A DNA stretch of 13,777 nt from an uncultured Chthonomonadaceae bacterium (GCA_946479035.1 CAMLDW010000053.1:1-13777), one strand, 5' to 3'. Positions 6,795 to 13,777 are shown, numbered from the stretch's first letter. The notes: generated by a model from the sequence alone, not told the origin. Made by a program: numbers and translations.

Positions 6795-8171
6795 CTAGGT
6801 TTCTTGTGGGCTCTGGGGCGACCCGGGGCCCTCGCGCTTTTGCGCCGCAAGGCTCTGCCACACGACAACGAGCAGCGCGGCGGCGTACATCGCGACAAAA
6901 GGCATAACCGGGAACGCGTAGCGCGGATTGCCGAAGAACACCGCACTGACCAGAACGACGTACAGCACCATCGCGAGCGGCAGAAAGGGCACGCGCAGCG
7001 AGTCGAACACGCGCCTCCTCAGTGCGAACAGCACAGGCGCCGCGACCAGGAACGCGATCATCAGACCCCCGTGGTAGTAGGTCGCGTACGACTGCGACCA
7101 CAGGTAAAGCGCCTTGTCGTCGCCGGCCCCCGGCACCGTGAGCTGTCCCGCCGTCTTTTGAAACGCCCAGTACGGCCCGTCCGTCGCCCGGCCGAAAGTG
7201 TTCCACGCCTTCTCCGGCCAGAGCTTGACGGTGCGCCACGGGTGCTCGGTGATGTAATCGGTCGCCGCCTTTGTCGTTTTGCTGTTTCGCTCGATCTCGC
7301 CGAGCCCCTTCACGTTGACGCCGCAGTCTGTCGGGTCCATGTATCCGCCCGTCGCCTTCGCGTTGTTGCCGATCAGCAGGTTGTCGCCCATGTTCGTGCT
7401 CACCACCACGGGCGCCCGAAAGACCACGGCGTTGCGCACCGCCCACGGCGCCAGCACCAGCGCGAGCATCGTGTACGCCACCCACATGGCCCTCGGCAGC
7501 TTGATCGGCGACGTCGCGTCGCCGTCGTGCTTTGCAGCGCACCAGAGAAGGATCGCCGGCAGTAGCACCGCCTGCGGCCGCACGAGCGTAGCCAGCCCGA
7601 ACCAGAACCCTCCCCACGTCCACTGCCCCTTGTGCCGGTCGTTCGAGAGCAGGACCCACGTGCCCGCCAGTGTCAAGAACGCATAAAGTGGCTCGCTCGC
7701 CAACACCCCGCAGTAGGCGATCCAGTTCATGTGGAAGCTGAGCAGCAGCGAGCTCACGACGGCCACGGCGTTGGAACAGAACAGCCTGTGCGCGATGCGG
7801 AACGAAAAACCTATCGAAGCCGTCACGAGCACGAGGTTGAGTAGCTTTGCGAGGTTGAGCAGCTTTGCGAATGTGATCGTCGGCTTGGCCACAAGGAAGA
7901 ACAGGGACAAGAACGCCGAATAGCCGACCGGCCAATAAGCCGTCGGCGTCCCGTCCACCGTATACCCGTGCCCCGACGCGATCCCGACCGCGCGCTGGTA
8001 GTACCACCAATAGTCCGTCACCGGCATCGAGTTGACGTTCAACAGCCAGACGGCCCGCACGACGAGCGCGACGGTGAGCACGGCCCACAGCGCCTTGCGC
8101 GACCATGGCCCCGCCTCGACTTCGGCGGTCGGCCTCGTGCTCGCGCGCCTGGTCTCGGTCTCAGTGCCCAT
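6795..8171 (-). CDS. GT39/PMT-like membrane glycosyltransferase
   Basis: A 458-residue polytopic membrane protein. After a short cytoplasmic N-terminus and the first helix (about 27-45), the first outer loop carries Asp53 in PVTDYWWYYQRA, then GHGY (67-70) and YWPVGYSAFLSL (79-90), the pattern of GT39/ArnT-like enzymes that use polyprenyl-phosphate sugars. Further family-like signatures are LASEPLYAF (157-165), LVRP (196-199) and a loop beginning PWAVRN that leads to GDNLLIGNNAKATGGY. The likely role is sugar transfer to a lipid or protein on the outer side of the membrane; substrate is unknown. The start has an AGGAAG Shine-Dalgarno (8177-8182) 5 nt upstream. An in-frame tandem duplication (7833-7868) doubles the hexapeptide AKLLNL at residues 102-113 in a membrane segment. 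It diverges from ubiX across 56 bp. Confidence 0.82.
   Translation of the reverse strand: MGTETETRRASTRPTAEVEAGPWSRKALWAVLTVALVVRAVWLLNVNSMPVTDYWWYYQRAVGIASGHGYTVDGTPTAYWPVGYSAFLSLFFLVAKPTITFAKLLNLAKLLNLVLVTASIGFSFRIAHRLFCSNAVAVVSSLLLSFHMNWIAYCGVLASEPLYAFLTLAGTWVLLSNDRHKGQWTWGGFWFGLATLVRPQAVLLPAILLWCAAKHDGDATSPIKLPRAMWVAYTMLALVLAPWAVRNAVVFRAPVVVSTNMGDNLLIGNNAKATGGYMDPTDCGVNVKGLGEIERNSKTTKAATDYITEHPWRTVKLWPEKAWNTFGRATDGPYWAFQKTAGQLTVPGAGDDKALYLWSQSYATYYHGGLMIAFLVAAPVLFALRRRVFDSLRVPFLPLAMVLYVVLVSAVFFGNPRYAFPVMPFVAMYAAALLVVVWQSLAAQKREGPGSPQSPQET
7833..7868. repeat. 18-bp tandem duplication inside the GT39-like gene
   Basis: Two adjacent 18-bp copies (7833-7850 and 7851-7868) differ at one base. 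They are in frame and encode AKLLNL twice on the minus strand, lengthening a predicted membrane helix by six residues. Confidence 0.9.
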
Positions 8172-8188
8172 TCTTGCTTCCTGAAAGC

Positions 8189-8216
8189 ATGGACGCTTCC
8201 GAGCATGGCGTAGACT
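8189..8216 (+). promoter_or_regulatory. Putative ubiX promoter
   Basis: TAGACT (8211-8216) is a -10-like box ending 11 nt before the ubiX ATG. ATGGAC (8189-8194) lies 16 nt upstream as a -35-like element. There is no Shine-Dalgarno in the 11 nt between, so the mRNA would have only a few untranslated bases. Confidence 0.5.
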
Positions 8217-8227
8217 CTCTTTCGGCG

Positions 8228-8833
8228 ATGTCGACAGGAAGGCTGGTAGTCGGGGTGACCGGGGCGAGCGGCGCGATCTACGCGCAGCGCTTCCTCCGCC
8301 ACGCCGCCCGGCACTTCCAAGAAGTCCACCTCATCTTGAGCGCCAACGCGGTCGACGTCGCGCTCACAGAGCTGCGCGTCGTCATCGACAAACAGCGGTT
8401 TTCGACCGGCGCTTGGCTCGGGCAGGAGTTCTCGAACGTAGTGCTCTGCGACGACAAGGACTACTTCACACCGCCAGCAAGCGGCTCGTACCTGCACGAC
8501 GGAATGGTCATCGTCCCGTGCTCGATGGGCACCGCCGGGCGAATCGCCAACGGCGTCAGCGACAACCTCATGACCCGCGCCGCGGACGTCTGCCTGAAGG
8601 AGGGAAGGAAGCTGATCGTCGTCCCGCGCGAGATGCCGATGAGCGTGATCATGCTGCGAAACCTCACCACGCTCGCCGAGGCGGGCGCGACCGTCATACC
8701 CGCCTGCCCAGCTTGGTACCGCTCTCCGACGTCGCTAGAGGACCTCGCCGACTCCGTCGTCGCACGCATCCTGCAGAACCTCGGCGTCGAGCACAAAATG
8801 TTCGGCGAGTGGATGAAGAGCGAGAAGGGCTAG
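8228..8833 (+). CDS. ubiX: Flavin prenyltransferase UbiX
   Basis: A 201-residue protein of the UbiX/Pad1 family. The enzyme joins a dimethylallyl group to reduced FMN, making the prenylated FMN cofactor used by UbiD-type decarboxylases. Visible signatures are the flavin-binding GVTGASGA (9-16), PCSM (97-100), IANGVSDNLMTRAADVCLKE (106-125), the VVPRE segment (131-135) with Arg134 and Glu135, and LAEAGATVIP (149-158). The C-terminus ILQNLGVEH is typical. The start at 8228 matches the family N-terminus; the frame is open to 8105, but that extension lies over the start of the divergent gene and has no family similarity. No ubiD is adjacent, so its decarboxylase partner must be encoded elsewhere. 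The last codon (TAG) forms the first three bases of the -10 box proposed for the next gene. Confidence 0.93.
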   Translation: MSTGRLVVGVTGASGAIYAQRFLRHAARHFQEVHLILSANAVDVALTELRVVIDKQRFSTGAWLGQEFSNVVLCDDKDYFTPPASGSYLHDGMVIVPCSMGTAGRIANGVSDNLMTRAADVCLKEGRKLIVVPREMPMSVIMLRNLTTLAEAGATVIPACPAWYRSPTSLEDLADSVVARILQNLGVEHKMFGEWMKSEKG

Positions 8834-8836
8834 AAT
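8809..8836 (+). promoter_or_regulatory. Putative promoter of the epimerase gene, overlapping the ubiX stop
   Basis: TAGAAT (8831-8836) includes the ubiX stop codon and ends 10 nt before the next ATG. GTGGAT (8809-8814) lies 16 nt upstream. The intervening bases contain no clear Shine-Dalgarno. Confidence 0.5.
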
Positions 8837-8846
8837 CTCTCCGAAG

Positions 8847-9770
8847 ATGGATCCTTCAAAGATCGTCGTCGCGGGCGGCACGGGCCACATCGGTCGGTCC
8901 CTTTGCGCGCACTTTGAGTCGCAGGGCAGGGAGGTCGTCGTCCTGAGCCGCACCGAGGGCGAAGGGAAGGTCAAGTGGGACGCAAAGACGCACGGCTTCT
9001 GGGCGCAGTCGCTCGAGGGAGCAGGCGCCGTCTTCAACCTCTGTGGCGCGCCGGTCACTAGGCGTTGGACCAAGGGCAGCCAGCAAGCCATGGAGGACTC
9101 TCGCGTCCAACCCACGACGGCGATCGGCGAGGCCGTGCGAAAGTGCGCGCGACCGCCTCGCGTCTGGGTCAACGCGAGCGCCGTCGGCTACTATGGCGAC
9201 ACGGGCAGCCGCGAGGCCAGCGAGGCCACGCGCGCGGGCACCGGGTTCCTGAGCGAGCTGTGCAAGAAGTGGGAGGCCGCGTGCCTGCACAACGACACGC
9301 CACAGACGCGAAAGGTCGTCCTTCGCATCGGCGTCGAGGTGGGCAGGCAGGCGCCGTTTACGAGGGCCACGTCCTTGATCGCCAAGCTCGGCCTCGGCGC
9401 GACTCTCGGCACGGGAAGGCAGTACATCTCCTGGATCCATGAGCACGACCTCATCAAGATGTTCGAGTGGTGCCTCTACGAGCCGGTCACCGGCGCAGTA
9501 AACGCATGCGCGCCGCACCCCGTGACGAACGCGGAGTACATGGCCGCTCTCCGCCGAATGTACTTTCGCCCTGCGCTGCCGGCCGTCCCAGGGCCGATCG
9601 TGAGGCTCGTCGGAGCGCTCTTCGGCAAAGAGCCGGATCTCCTCCTCACCGGCCAGCGGGTCGTTCCCGAGATCGCGCTTTCCCGCGGCTTCCGGTTCAA
9701 GTACAGCGATATCCAGAGCGCGCTGGACGACGCCCTGGACGCTGTTCCGACGGCCTGGAAGCGAGCCTGA
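8847..9770 (+). CDS. TIGR01777 family NAD(P)-dependent epimerase/dehydratase-like protein
   Basis: A 307-residue extended short-chain dehydrogenase/reductase of the TIGR01777 (YfcH/SulA-like) family. The N-terminal Rossmann motif is AGGTGHIG (9-16). Family landmarks follow in order: NLCGAPV (64-70), RRWT (72-75), SRVQPTTAI (85-93), SAVGYYGD (111-118), GFLSELCKKWE (133-143), LRIGVEVG (159-166), RQYISWIHEHD (191-201), NACAPHPVTN (219-228), and GQRVVPE (269-275) before the C-terminal GFRFKY. The protein should bind a nicotinamide nucleotide; the physiological substrate of the family is not established. It lies 13 nt after ubiX and 24 nt before tig on the same strand, but each gene has its own -10-like box, so the three may be separately transcribed. 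Confidence 0.88.
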   Translation: MDPSKIVVAGGTGHIGRSLCAHFESQGREVVVLSRTEGEGKVKWDAKTHGFWAQSLEGAGAVFNLCGAPVTRRWTKGSQQAMEDSRVQPTTAIGEAVRKCARPPRVWVNASAVGYYGDTGSREASEATRAGTGFLSELCKKWEAACLHNDTPQTRKVVLRIGVEVGRQAPFTRATSLIAKLGLGATLGTGRQYISWIHEHDLIKMFEWCLYEPVTGAVNACAPHPVTNAEYMAALRRMYFRPALPAVPGPIVRLVGALFGKEPDLLLTGQRVVPEIALSRGFRFKYSDIQSALDDALDAVPTAWKRA

Positions 9771-9783
9771 GGGCAGGTAGAAT
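9755..9783 (+). promoter_or_regulatory. Putative tig promoter
   Basis: TAGAAT (9778-9783) ends 11 nt before the tig ATG. CTGGAA (9755-9760) lies 17 nt upstream, inside the 3' end of the preceding gene. The 11 nt before the ATG contain no Shine-Dalgarno. The layout repeats that at 8189 and 8809. Confidence 0.5.
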
Positions 9784-9794
9784 CAGGCCGTCCA

Positions 9795-11114
9795 ATGAGC
9801 GCTCCTACAGCCCCTTCCATGCGCGTCGAGCGCGAGGAACTGAACCCCTGCACCGTGCTGCTCAAGGTCGCGTGCAGCCCGGATCAGGTTCAGGCGGGCG
9901 TGCGCAAAGCAATCAAGACCCTCGCCAAACGAATCAAGGTCCAAGGCTTCCGCCCCGGCACCGCGCCGATCGCCGTGCTTGAACAGATGATCCCGGCAGA
10001 AGAGATCGACGCCATGGCGCAGGAGGAGACGGTCAACGCCACCTTCAAGGCCGCAGCGCAGGGCGAAGGGCTCGAGATCGGTGGGCAGGCGCAGATCGAG
10101 GCGGTCACGTTCGACCGGGCGAAGGAACTCTGCGAGTACACCGTCAAGGTTCCGCTCGCACCCAAGGTCACGCTCGGCGATTATAAGGGCCTCGAGGCCG
10201 ATCGCTACAAGGTTTCAGTGGCAGAAGCAGAGGTCGATCGGCAAGTGGATGAGCTCCGCGGGCGCAGCGGGAAGAAGAAGCCGGTCGAGCGCGGAGTCCG
10301 CGAGGGCGACAACGCGCTCGTCAACATCAAGGTCGAAGGCGTCGAAGGCGACGGCCGCAACTTCATGCTCGTCGCCGGCCAGACCTTTCCGGACCTCGAC
10401 GCCGCGCTCCTCGGCATGAAGCAGGACGACATCAAGTCCGTCGAGATTCAGTTCCCAGAGGGCTTCCAAGAGGCGGACCTTGCAGGGAAGAGCCACAAGT
10501 GCACGCTCACCGTCCGCTCCGTCAGCGCCGTCGAGCTGCCGGACGCCGACGACGAGTTCGCCAAGAGCATGAACGTCGAGAGCCTGGACGAGCTCAAAGA
10601 CCGCATCCGTGAGCACGTCTTGCGCGCCAAGCAGAGCATGGCCCAGGACATGGTCAACGAACGCCTCCTCGACCAGCTCCTGGCCAGGAGCGAGGTCCAC
10701 GTCGCCGACACCTCCTGGGAGGGCGTCGCCGCCAAGAGGATCGAGGAGATCAAAGGCGAGCTCAAGCAGCAGGGCGCCACGCTCGAGCAGTACGCCAAGC
10801 AGAACGGCATGGACGAGGCTGCCCTCCTCAAGGCACAAAGCGAGGAGGCCAAGACCCAGGTCCAGCGCGCCGTGCTTATCGAGAAGGTTTTCAAGGCCGA
10901 GGGCATGAAGGTCACCGACACCGACGCCAACGAGCAGTTCATCAAGATCGCGATGGAGAACCGAGTGCCCGAGGACGGGCTCAAGAGGTTCGCCAAGGAG
11001 TTCGGGCCCCAGATCCGGGACGAGATCGTCTACCGGACCATGTACGCAAAGGTACTGGGACTGCTCAACGAGCACGCCAAGATCACAGAGATCGACCCGC
11101 CAGGAGGGGCCTGA
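9795..11114 (+). CDS. tig: Trigger factor, ribosome-associated chaperone
   Basis: A 439-residue trigger factor, which binds the ribosome exit tunnel and shields nascent chains. The N-terminal ribosome-binding domain (about 9-125) has GFRPGTAP (51-58), equivalent to the GFRxGKxP signature; the Lys of the E. coli FRK motif is Pro here. A FKBP-type domain (about 167-245) has EGDNALVNIKV, LLGMK (205-209), FPEGF (220-224) and LAGK (229-232). The segment that in E. coli reads GQGRMIPGFE is GQTFPDLD here, so isomerase activity is doubtful. The C-terminal substrate-binding arms (about 260-430) are Lys/Glu/Gln-rich helices. Length is normal for the family. The ATG at 9795 is preferred by its distance to the -10 box; Met9 (9819) is an alternative. 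It precedes clpP and clpX in the order common in bacteria. Confidence 0.95.
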   Translation: MSAPTAPSMRVEREELNPCTVLLKVACSPDQVQAGVRKAIKTLAKRIKVQGFRPGTAPIAVLEQMIPAEEIDAMAQEETVNATFKAAAQGEGLEIGGQAQIEAVTFDRAKELCEYTVKVPLAPKVTLGDYKGLEADRYKVSVAEAEVDRQVDELRGRSGKKKPVERGVREGDNALVNIKVEGVEGDGRNFMLVAGQTFPDLDAALLGMKQDDIKSVEIQFPEGFQEADLAGKSHKCTLTVRSVSAVELPDADDEFAKSMNVESLDELKDRIREHVLRAKQSMAQDMVNERLLDQLLARSEVHVADTSWEGVAAKRIEEIKGELKQQGATLEQYAKQNGMDEAALLKAQSEEAKTQVQRAVLIEKVFKAEGMKVTDTDANEQFIKIAMENRVPEDGLKRFAKEFGPQIRDEIVYRTMYAKVLGLLNEHAKITEIDPPGGA

Positions 11115-11200
11115 AAGCCCCGTTCTAGGTTCAAACTGCCCTGAAAACCGGGCACCTTTGAGCCAATAACTGACTTACAGCTGGAGAGGATGCAGCCTAG

Positions 11201-11800
11201 ATGAAAGAATCGTTCGTTGGAGTCCCGTTCGTCATCGAGCAGTCCGCCCGAGGCGAGCGCAGCTACGACATCTGGTCGAGGTTGCTCAAGGACCGCATCG
11301 TCTTCCTGGGCACCCCCATCGACGACTACGTCGCGAACCTGATCATCGCCCAGCTCCTCTTCCTCGAAAAGGAGGACCCGGACAAGGACATCGAGTTCTA
11401 CATCCACAGCCCGGGGGGCGTGGTGAGCGCAGGCCTCGCCGTCTACGACACGATGCAGATGATCAAGCCCGACATCGCCACCATGTGCGTCGGGCAGGCC
11501 GCTTCGATGGGCGCCGTGCTCCTGGCCGGCGGCACCAAGGGCAAGCGGTACGCCCTCAAGAACAGCCGGATCATGATCCACCAGGTCAGCGGGGGCGCCC
11601 AAGGCCCCGTCGCGGACATGAAGATCGCCCTGGCCGAGGCCGACCGCTACATGGACGCCCTCATGAGAATACTCGCAGAAGCCTCCGGCAAGCCCGAAGA
11701 CCAGGTAAGAAAGGACTGCGACCGAGACCACTTTATGTCGGCCGAGGACGCTTTGGCCTACGGCTTGATTGACAAGGTGCTTGAGCCCGGCTCGCGATAG
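11201..11800 (+). CDS. clpP: ATP-dependent Clp protease proteolytic subunit
   Basis: A 199-residue serine peptidase (S14) that forms the double-heptamer chamber fed by ClpX or ClpA. Catalytic residues are Ser102 ([11 protein letters not shown]), His127 (SRIMIHQ) and Asp176 (DRDHFMS). FYIHSPGG (67-73) and the N-terminal [25 protein letters not shown] match the family; any propeptide is very short. The handle segment after the catalytic His reads HQVSGGAQG, where HQPLGGAQG is usual. GGAGAGG about 11 nt before the ATG is a strong Shine-Dalgarno and fixes the start, in contrast to the SD-less genes just upstream. It lies 86 nt after tig and 23 nt before clpX, and is probably co-transcribed with clpX. 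Confidence 0.97.
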   Translation: MKESFVGVPFVIEQSARGERSYDIWSRLLKDRIVFLGTPIDDYVANLIIAQLLFLEKEDPDKDIEFYIHSPGGVVSAGLAVYDTMQMIKPDIATMCVGQAASMGAVLLAGGTKGKRYALKNSRIMIHQVSGGAQGPVADMKIALAEADRYMDALMRILAEASGKPEDQVRKDCDRDHFMSAEDALAYGLIDKVLEPGSR

Positions 11801-11823
11801 AGTTGGAACCTAGGACGGACTGA

Positions 11824-13131
11824 ATGGCGCGCTTCGAAGACAACAACAGGTGCTGCCTCTGCGGCAAGCCGAAGGAAGAGGGTCGCAAGATCATCGTCGG
11901 CCTCCACGGGGCCGTCTGCTCAGACTGCGTCAGCCTCTGCAACGACATCCTCCTGACCGGCGGCGACGCCCCCTCCCCCGCAGCCCGCAAGACCGACTCC
12001 CACGGCGCTACCCCCAAGTTCGAGACCATCGAGGCTAAGAAAAAGGAGGTCCCCAAGCCCAAGGAGATCGTCGAGTACCTCAGCGGCTACGTCATCGGCC
12101 AAGAGCACGCTAAGCGGGCCCTCTCGGTCGCGATCTACAACCACTACAAGCGCATCCACGACCAGATCAAGGACGACGATGTCGAGCTGCAAAAGAGCAA
12201 CATCCTGATGGTCGGCCCGACCGGCTCGGGCAAGACGCTCCTCGCTCAGACCCTCGCAAGAATGCTCGAGGTCCCGTTCGCCATGACCGACGCCACCGCC
12301 CTCACTGAGGCGGGCTACGTCGGCGAGGACGTCGAGAACATCCTCCTCAAGCTCTACCAGAGCGCCGAACAGATGGACCCGCGCAACGCCAAGTCCCTCT
12401 GCGAGCGCGGCATCATCTACGTCGACGAGATCGACAAGATCGGCCGCAAGACCGACAACCCCTCCATCACCCGAGACGTCAGCGGAGAGGGCGTCCAGCA
12501 GGCCCTGCTGAAAATACTTGAGGGCACCGTCGCCAACGTCCCTCCCCAGGGCGGGCGCAAGCACCCCCAGCAGGAGTACATCCAGATCGACACGACCAAC
12601 ATCCTGTTCATCTGTGGCGGCGCTTTCGAGGCCCTCGACGAGATCATCCTCCGGCGACAGAAGGAGAACGTGCTCGGCTTCCGCGCAGACCCCCAGAGCA
12701 AGGCCGAGCGCAAGAAGGACATCCTGCGCGAGGTCCTGCCCGAAGACCTGCTCAAGTTCGGACTTATCCCCGAGTTCATCGGCCGCCTGCCCGTGATCAC
12801 ATCCCTAGACGAGCTCGACGAGGACGCGCTGCTCCGTATTCTTACCGAGCCCCGCAACGCCATCGTCAAGCAGTACCAGAAGTTCTTCGAGCTGGACGAC
12901 GTCGAGCTCGAGTTCCATCACGGAGCGCTGCGAGAGATCGCCAAGGAGGCGATCAAGCGCAAGACCGGCGCCCGCGCTCTGCGCGCGATCATCGAGAACA
13001 TCATGCTCGAGGTCATGTACGAGGTCCCCAGCAACGAGGACGTCAAGAAGGTCATCGTGCCGGAAGGGATCCTCACCAGCAAAGCTCAGCCGCTCCTCCT
13101 CACCTCAAAGCAGGTCAAAGAGGCCAGCTAA
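11824..13131 (+). CDS. clpX: ATP-dependent Clp protease ATP-binding subunit ClpX
   Basis: A 435-residue AAA+ unfoldase that recognises substrates and threads them into ClpP. An N-terminal zinc-binding domain has Cys10, Cys13, Cys32 and Cys35. Walker A is GPTGSGKT (131-138), pore loop 1 is GYVG (164-167), Walker B is IIYVDEID (197-204), the RKH substrate loop is 245-247 and sensor-2 Arg384 lies in TGARALR. The ClpP-docking loop reads VLGF (283-286), a conservative variant of IGF, consistent with docking to the ClpP encoded upstream. Length is normal. The 23-nt spacer from clpP contains only a weak AGGA-type Shine-Dalgarno. A strong terminator follows. Confidence 0.97.
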   Translation: MARFEDNNRCCLCGKPKEEGRKIIVGLHGAVCSDCVSLCNDILLTGGDAPSPAARKTDSHGATPKFETIEAKKKEVPKPKEIVEYLSGYVIGQEHAKRALSVAIYNHYKRIHDQIKDDDVELQKSNILMVGPTGSGKTLLAQTLARMLEVPFAMTDATALTEAGYVGEDVENILLKLYQSAEQMDPRNAKSLCERGIIYVDEIDKIGRKTDNPSITRDVSGEGVQQALLKILEGTVANVPPQGGRKHPQQEYIQIDTTNILFICGGAFEALDEIILRRQKENVLGFRADPQSKAERKKDILREVLPEDLLKFGLIPEFIGRLPVITSLDELDEDALLRILTEPRNAIVKQYQKFFELDDVELEFHHGALREIAKEAIKRKTGARALRAIIENIMLEVMYEVPSNEDVKKVIVPEGILTSKAQPLLLTSKQVKEAS

Positions 13132-13139
13132 CTTTGCGG

Positions 13140-13156
13140 GCAGGCAAAAAGCCTGC
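13140..13156 (+). other. Small perfect hairpin after clpX
   Basis: A 6-bp stem (13140-13145 with 13151-13156) encloses an AAAAA loop, 9 nt after the clpX stop. No T-run follows, so it is probably an mRNA 3'-end structure ahead of the main terminator rather than a terminator itself. Confidence 0.45.
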
Positions 13157-13172
13157 TAGGAACAAGACCGGA

Positions 13173-13210
13173 ACCGCCCGCACCCAGCATTGGTGCGGGC
13201 GGTCTGCTTT
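13173..13210 (+). terminator. Terminator of the clpP-clpX unit
   Basis: A perfect 12-bp GC-rich stem (13173-13184 with 13192-13203) has a 7-nt loop and is followed by a short T-containing tail (CTGCTTT). It lies 41 nt after the clpX stop and before the next gene. Confidence 0.75.
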
Positions 13211-13265
13211 GCGAAACGTTGAATAAGCCACACAGGCCGGGCATGTTGCCCGTGCCAATTTACGA

Positions 13266-13271
13266 TAGGCT
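13266..13271 (+). promoter_or_regulatory. Putative -10 box of the 115-aa gene
   Basis: TAGGCT ends 12 nt before the ATG at 13284, the same arrangement as upstream of ubiX, the epimerase gene and tig. The bases between contain no Shine-Dalgarno. I could not pick a convincing -35. Confidence 0.35.
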
Positions 13272-13283
13272 GGTTTTGCGGTT

Positions 13284-13631
13284 ATGTACCTGATCAATTG
13301 GAACCCTAGCGCTTCGCGCATCGAAGCAAGTTTTGGCGGCTGCGTCACGAACGGTGAGGCCGAGGTCTTTATGGAAGAGCTGTGCGAACAGCTCGACCAG
13401 CGAAAGGGCCGCGAGTTCTCCCTGCTCCTCGACTTTGCCACCACTAAGCGTCTTGACAAGAACGTCCTCGACACCTTTGCGACCGTCCGTGAGCAGAGCC
13501 TCATCGCCGGCGCCAAGAAGGTCGTGTTCGTCGCCCGCGACGAGAACGAGGCGACCGACATGATCGACTCGCGACTGCAGCAGGTGCTCGACGGCACCGA
13601 AGAGTACGTCCCCTACCGCTACGCTGCGTGA
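13284..13631 (+). CDS. Small cytoplasmic protein, possibly STAS-like
   Basis: A 115-residue protein without signal peptide or membrane segment. Its pattern suggests an alternating alpha/beta fold: a first strand pair (about 1-20), a helix (about 25-40), a buried strand SLLLDFATT (about 46-54), a helix LDKNVLDTFATVREQSLIAG (57-76) and a strand KKVVFVA (78-84). This order resembles STAS/SpoIIAA-like domains, but the phospho-acceptor Ser motif of anti-anti-sigma factors is not present, so the resemblance is tentative. It has its own terminator and a probable promoter, so it is likely a single-gene unit. No function can be given. Confidence 0.6.
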   Translation: MYLINWNPSASRIEASFGGCVTNGEAEVFMEELCEQLDQRKGREFSLLLDFATTKRLDKNVLDTFATVREQSLIAGAKKVVFVARDENEATDMIDSRLQQVLDGTEEYVPYRYAA

Positions 13632-13669
13632 CCTCCCAGCCGGGAGCGATCGGGTCGTAGCCCGCTCTA

Positions 13670-13703
13670 GAAGGCACAGGTCTTGGACCTGTGCCTTCTT
13701 CCT
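13670..13703 (+). terminator. Strong terminator after the 115-aa gene
   Basis: A perfect 13-bp inverted repeat (13670-13682 with 13686-13698) has a 3-nt loop and is followed by TTCCTTT. It lies 38 nt after the stop at 13631. Confidence 0.85.
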
Positions 13704-13737
13704 TTGGCCGGGCCGCCGTTCAGGGCGCCGGGGCGCG

Positions 13738-13772
13738 TCCCCTCCCCCTTGGAGGAGGGTTAGGGTGGGGGT
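13738..13772. repeat. C-rich/G-rich intergenic segment at the window edge
   Basis: A C-tract (about 13739-13748) is followed by several G-tracts (13751-13771: GGAGGAGGG, then GGG, then GGGGG). It can form a hairpin between the C and G halves, or possibly a G-quadruplex. It resembles dispersed intergenic repeats seen in some GC-rich bacteria, but only one copy is visible and the window ends 6 bases later. Confidence 0.35.
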
Positions 13773-13777
13773 CGCGC

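Noticed and set aside
6789..6813. Short inverted repeat between the fliL and GT39-like stops
   Set aside because: Only 5 bp with a 15-nt loop and no T-run, and it partly overlaps coding sequence.
8105..8227. Upstream extension of ubiX to an ATG at 8105
   Set aside because: The extension lacks UbiX similarity, overlaps the start of the divergent gene and precedes the proposed promoter. The family N-terminus fits 8228.
10215..11075. A 286-residue open frame antisense to tig
   Set aside because: It is Leu/Val/Asp-rich antisense of the Lys/Glu-rich trigger factor helices, with no start signal or recognised domain.
11106..11154. Two 5-bp hairpins at and after the tig stop (11106-11121 and 11137-11154) as a terminator
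   Set aside because: Stems are short and no T-run follows, so I do not call a terminator; tig could read through into clpP.
8847..13131. A new functional system formed by the epimerase, tig, clpP and clpX
   Set aside because: tig-clpP-clpX is a well-known arrangement, and the epimerase appears to have its own promoter; nothing in the sequence ties it to proteolysis.

Overview
This window is about 13.8 kb of GC-rich bacterial chromosome. It is densely packed with mostly housekeeping genes on both strands. I see no tRNA, rRNA, CRISPR array, insertion sequence, integrase or phage gene. The organism has flagella (a FliL homologue) and exports proteins (a tricorn-like protease, a signal-peptide protein, GT-C type membrane proteins). 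I cannot fix the phylum from sequence alone. My guess, from general resemblance only, is an uncultured Armatimonadota/Fimbriimonadia-like lineage or another deep-branching GC-rich phylum.

Layout, left to right. (1) The 3' part of a tricorn-type S41 protease (1-1179, +) meets a small secreted protein of unknown function (1255-1647, -) across a bidirectional terminator. (2) A polytopic GT-C-like membrane protein (1773-3158, +) runs tail-to-tail into pheT and overlaps its 3' end by 77 bp. (3) A pheS-pheT operon lies on the minus strand (6107 to 3082) with a TGATG stop/start junction. (4) fliL (6197-6787, +) faces a GT39-like membrane glycosyltransferase (8171-6795, -) with a 7-bp gap. (5) A co-directional run follows on the plus strand: ubiX, a TIGR01777-type epimerase, trigger factor (tig), clpP and clpX. 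A strong hairpin terminator comes after clpX. (6) A 115-aa STAS-like protein follows with its own terminator, and the window ends in a C-rich/G-rich segment that looks repeat-like.

How the genes fit together. tig-clpP-clpX is the classic protein quality-control block: ribosome-bound chaperone, then protease, then unfoldase. pheS-pheT makes phenylalanyl-tRNA synthetase. The remaining genes are single-function neighbours with no obvious shared pathway.

I found no convincing new multi-gene system. The points that stand out are: (a) several genes have no Shine-Dalgarno sequence but carry a TANNNT -10 element 7-13 nt before the start codon, which suggests leaderless or nearly leaderless mRNAs next to SD-led genes; (b) PheT appears to lack the N-terminal EMAP/OB-fold tRNA-binding domain usual in bacterial PheT; (c) PheS differs at positions that normally contact the phenylalanine amino group; and (d) two convergent genes overlap in coding sequence.
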